From the NCBI RefSeq assembly GCF_035222485.1, contig NC_085920.1:4154001-4218000 (forward strand): a stretch of 64,000 nucleotides of DNA, in the 5' to 3' direction. The notes beneath the pieces were generated by a model that had not been told where the DNA came from, made no database searches, and saw only the letters and a list, made by a program, of their open reading frames with translations. Below, in pieces: positions 62,021 through 64,000 of this stretch. This DNA comes from Podospora pseudoanserina (lineage: Eukaryota > Ascomycota > Sordariomycetes > Sordariales > Podosporaceae). The position numbers and the translations under genes are program-made. Each line of letters opens with the position of its first letter. Positions within the stretch are counted from its first letter, which is position 1.

Positions 62021-62578
62021 TTGAGGCAGGATCTGCAGGTTGACGGTATTCGAGAGTCCACATCATATATCAAATCTGTCATGGATGAAAGACTCGAGTT
62101 GTTGAAAGGTCGCTCCAACAAGCTGGTGTTGAGGGGAAATCAGCCAAGGGGAGCCATCGCCATGTGGACATTGTTATGCCAAACAAGGCTTGACAGAAGA
62201 CTAGGAGGGTTGGTAGCGACTAACACATGGCTTCCGTTCGTCAAGAATATCGAAAAGATTCTTGCTGGGAGAGGAAATGCTTCACAGGACGACAGGTCTG
62301 ATTCGGATGCTTTTGTGGAGAGCATGACATCGGCATGGATCACGGCACCAAGCCGCTCTCTCTTGTCAACACCTATCTTTCCACGCCACGGGACCGACGA
62401 TGCTATGGTTGATGTTCAGCTCGGACGTGAGGTTAGAGATGTGCTCTCCAAAGTAGGGTTTCGGGTTGAGTGGAAGGAGTACTTGGGTGCAGAGTTGGAA
62501 GGTCACTGGATCAAGGTGCCAGAGGAGGTGGATGATATCACGGCCTTTCTCAAAAGATCTACCGGCAGTGATAAATAG
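62021..62578 (+). pseudogene. Carboxylesterase/acyl-protein thioesterase relic (Abhydrolase_2 family)
   Basis: Open frame of 185 codons matching the C-terminal two thirds of fungal phospholipase/carboxylesterase-type hydrolases. The block after I-R-E-S-T-S-Y-I-K-S, the A-I-A-M-W-T-L-L helix, the acid in H-G-T-D-D-A-M-V-D-V-Q-L-G and the histidine in E-G-H-W-I-K-V-P-E-E-V-D-D-I are recognisable. Two defects argue for a relic. There is no start codon or N-terminal third with the oxyanion-loop strand; the first in-frame ATG is at 62081. The nucleophile elbow reads G-N-Q-P-R-G instead of G-x-S-x-G, while I-S-Q-G appears in another frame at 62139-62150, as if a +1 and a nearby -1 change scrambled it. 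The rest is free of stops, so loss may be recent. Confidence 0.7.
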
Positions 62579-62807
62579 GTAACCGGTACTTTCCATAGGA
62601 AGATGTAACAAGACTAGTCGCTCTTGCCAATGACAGGGAGTGGTCGGGTGTGTTGTGAGCGCCTTCCATGATTACTGCCTCGGACGGGACCAAAGATGCA
62701 CCTTCCTTTTAAAAGTTTTTGCCATGCCCTATATCAGACTCATGTCAAAATTTCAAGCAACATTTTGTGCGGTGCAAACCATAGGACCACCCATCAACAA
62801 TCCCAAT

Positions 62808-64000
62808 ATGGAGTGTACCAAGGACACCACCCAGGACACAGGTCCAGACCAGCTTCAACAATCCGTTGCCACCGGCTGGGCTACCTTTCTCGCTGCCCAG
62901 CATTGGTCCCGGGAAGTAGATGCCCTCAGAAGGTCCCTCAACGAGCACATCAAGCAGACAAGCACGCAGCATGAGCTTTTGTCCGTTGCTGTTGTGCAGT
63001 CCAAACCAAGCTCTCCTGTTACTGAAGCCAGCCTTGAAAACCACCTCGAATCATTGCGGCAAGAAATGACGGAGAGCATGTCTCAGCTCTCGCAAAAAAT
63101 TACATCTCACGAGGAGAGAACTGAACATCTCCGGTCTCTCACATCTGATGATATCAAGGACGTTCAAGAGAAGTATTTATCAGCGCTCGGCATGGTCGAA
63201 TACCTGCAGGGGGAGCTACGAGGCATGAGATCAGACAAGGTCAACATTGAAAACAAGCTCACGGCGCTAGAGCGAGATACTGAAAACAAACTCACGGCAT
63301 TGGGACGCCAGATTGCTGCTCTACTACCGCCTCAAACACCCTTGCCCGACGAGGCCGTCAGTTTCCTCAACCAGCTCGTCTCTCGTCGTGCTGAAGTGAT
63401 GAGAATCCTCAGCCTCCCCTGCCATGAAGAGTGCACACAGTTGCAGCAAACCCATGGTGAGAAAACGCCTGAACAAATCTCCATCAGACCTTGGGCTTAC
63501 CTCCTATAGTCACTGGAGCCACTGCCAACCCCGAACATACTGCCATACCGACAAACCCGCCTAGGCTCGATAACACAAACACCACACCCACTTCAGCACC
63601 ATCCATCACAGACATTCAAATCCACGTGCCGGACAGAGGGCAGAGGCAGAACACAGTGAGCAAACACAGTCAGCCCCACATGGCGGTTATCACTCGAAAG
63701 CAGCCCAAACGGAAGGCCGCAGAGCCTCCCCAGAAACAACCTAGTGCAAAAAGGGCCATGCCACTGGGAACATCTTCAACCAAAACCAGCCTCGTTAACC
63801 CGCCAAAGACGGTCCCTGCTGATGCCCAAGACACCAAGGATCTCTACCACCGGTTCCGGAGCCGGTATGACACCAACCCGCCCCAGGATCAAGTAAGAGG
63901 CATCTGGAGATTCATCAACCAGATAAAGAATCCCGACGTCGCAAAGCATCTTCAGGAGTCTCTTGTCATGTTCCTGCCCGAGTACGTGAAGTTGGGTTCA
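62808..64000 (+). CDS. Coiled-coil protein of unknown function, partial at right edge
   Basis: I do not recognise this gene. Exons 62808-63456 and 63510 to beyond 64000 give 380 residues with no stop reached. The 53-nt intron (GTGAGA, branch GCTTAC, CTATAG) removes an in-frame stop at 63507-63509 and opens 163 further codons, good support for the splice. Residues about 65-190 form a coiled coil, with an 11-residue unit (E-N-K-L-T-A-L-E-R-D-T) repeated in tandem. A basic stretch (R-K-Q-P-K-R-K and P-S-A-K-R) follows, probably a nuclear signal. The last part, from D-L-Y-H-R-F-R, looks folded and helical. I chose ATG 62808; an in-frame ATG at 62724 would add 28 residues. Confidence 0.6.

Overview
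This is nuclear DNA from a filamentous ascomycete, most likely a Sordariomycete close to the Sordariales. The reasons are conserved fungal single-copy genes, about 38 small introns (52-82 nt where I could place both ends) with GTRNGT-type donors and CTAAC/CTGAC-type branch sites, GC-rich codon use, long intergenic spaces, and a HOG-pathway MAPKKK of the Neurospora os-4 / yeast Ssk2 type. The lineage is an inference from protein and intron style. I saw no bacterial, phage, CRISPR, rRNA or clear tRNA signal and no intact transposon.

Layout. 1-3.8 kb: no secure gene. 3.8-8.9 kb: convergent pair DIS3/RRP44 (+) and NUG1 (-). 9.8-10.6 kb: HAD phosphatase (+). 10.6-19.2 kb: an 8.6-kb gene-poor stretch ahead of a homeodomain transcription factor (19.2-21.2 kb, +). 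23.6-27.8 kb: the MAPKKK (-), divergent from SLD3 (28.8-31.9 kb, +). 32.2-34.1 kb: TRS65 (-), divergent from PRP40 (34.8-37.5 kb, +). 38.5-41.0 kb: RLI1/ABCE1 (-), with 12 exons. 43.1-48.5 kb: CHD1 (+). 50.3-52.3 kb: Hst3/Hst4-type sirtuin (-), divergent from MED16 (53.9-57.5 kb, +). 57.7-59.1 kb: DUF3500 protein (-). 59.5-60.3 kb: small ABM-like protein (-). 60.3-62.6 kb: degenerate short repeats and a broken carboxylesterase relic. From 62.8 kb: a coiled-coil gene that runs off the right edge.

Most genes are core nuclear information machinery: RNA decay (DIS3), ribosome assembly and recycling (NUG1, RLI1), splicing (PRP40), replication initiation (SLD3), chromatin (CHD1, sirtuin) and transcription (MED16). 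A stress MAPKKK, a TRAPPII subunit and a developmental regulator lie among them. They are neighbours, not an operon or cluster. The last 5 kb differs: lineage-specific or unknown genes, a relic and decayed repeats, which looks like a less conserved segment.

Gene models were assembled by eye from donor, branch and acceptor sites that restore conserved protein sequence; each listed join keeps frame arithmetically. I found no convincing novel multi-gene system. The most useful leads are a 12-nt microexon in RLI1, two stop-free introns of length 3n (DIS3, PRP40), the homeobox gene desert, the esterase relic with apparently compensating frameshifts, and several small unannotated candidate ORFs.
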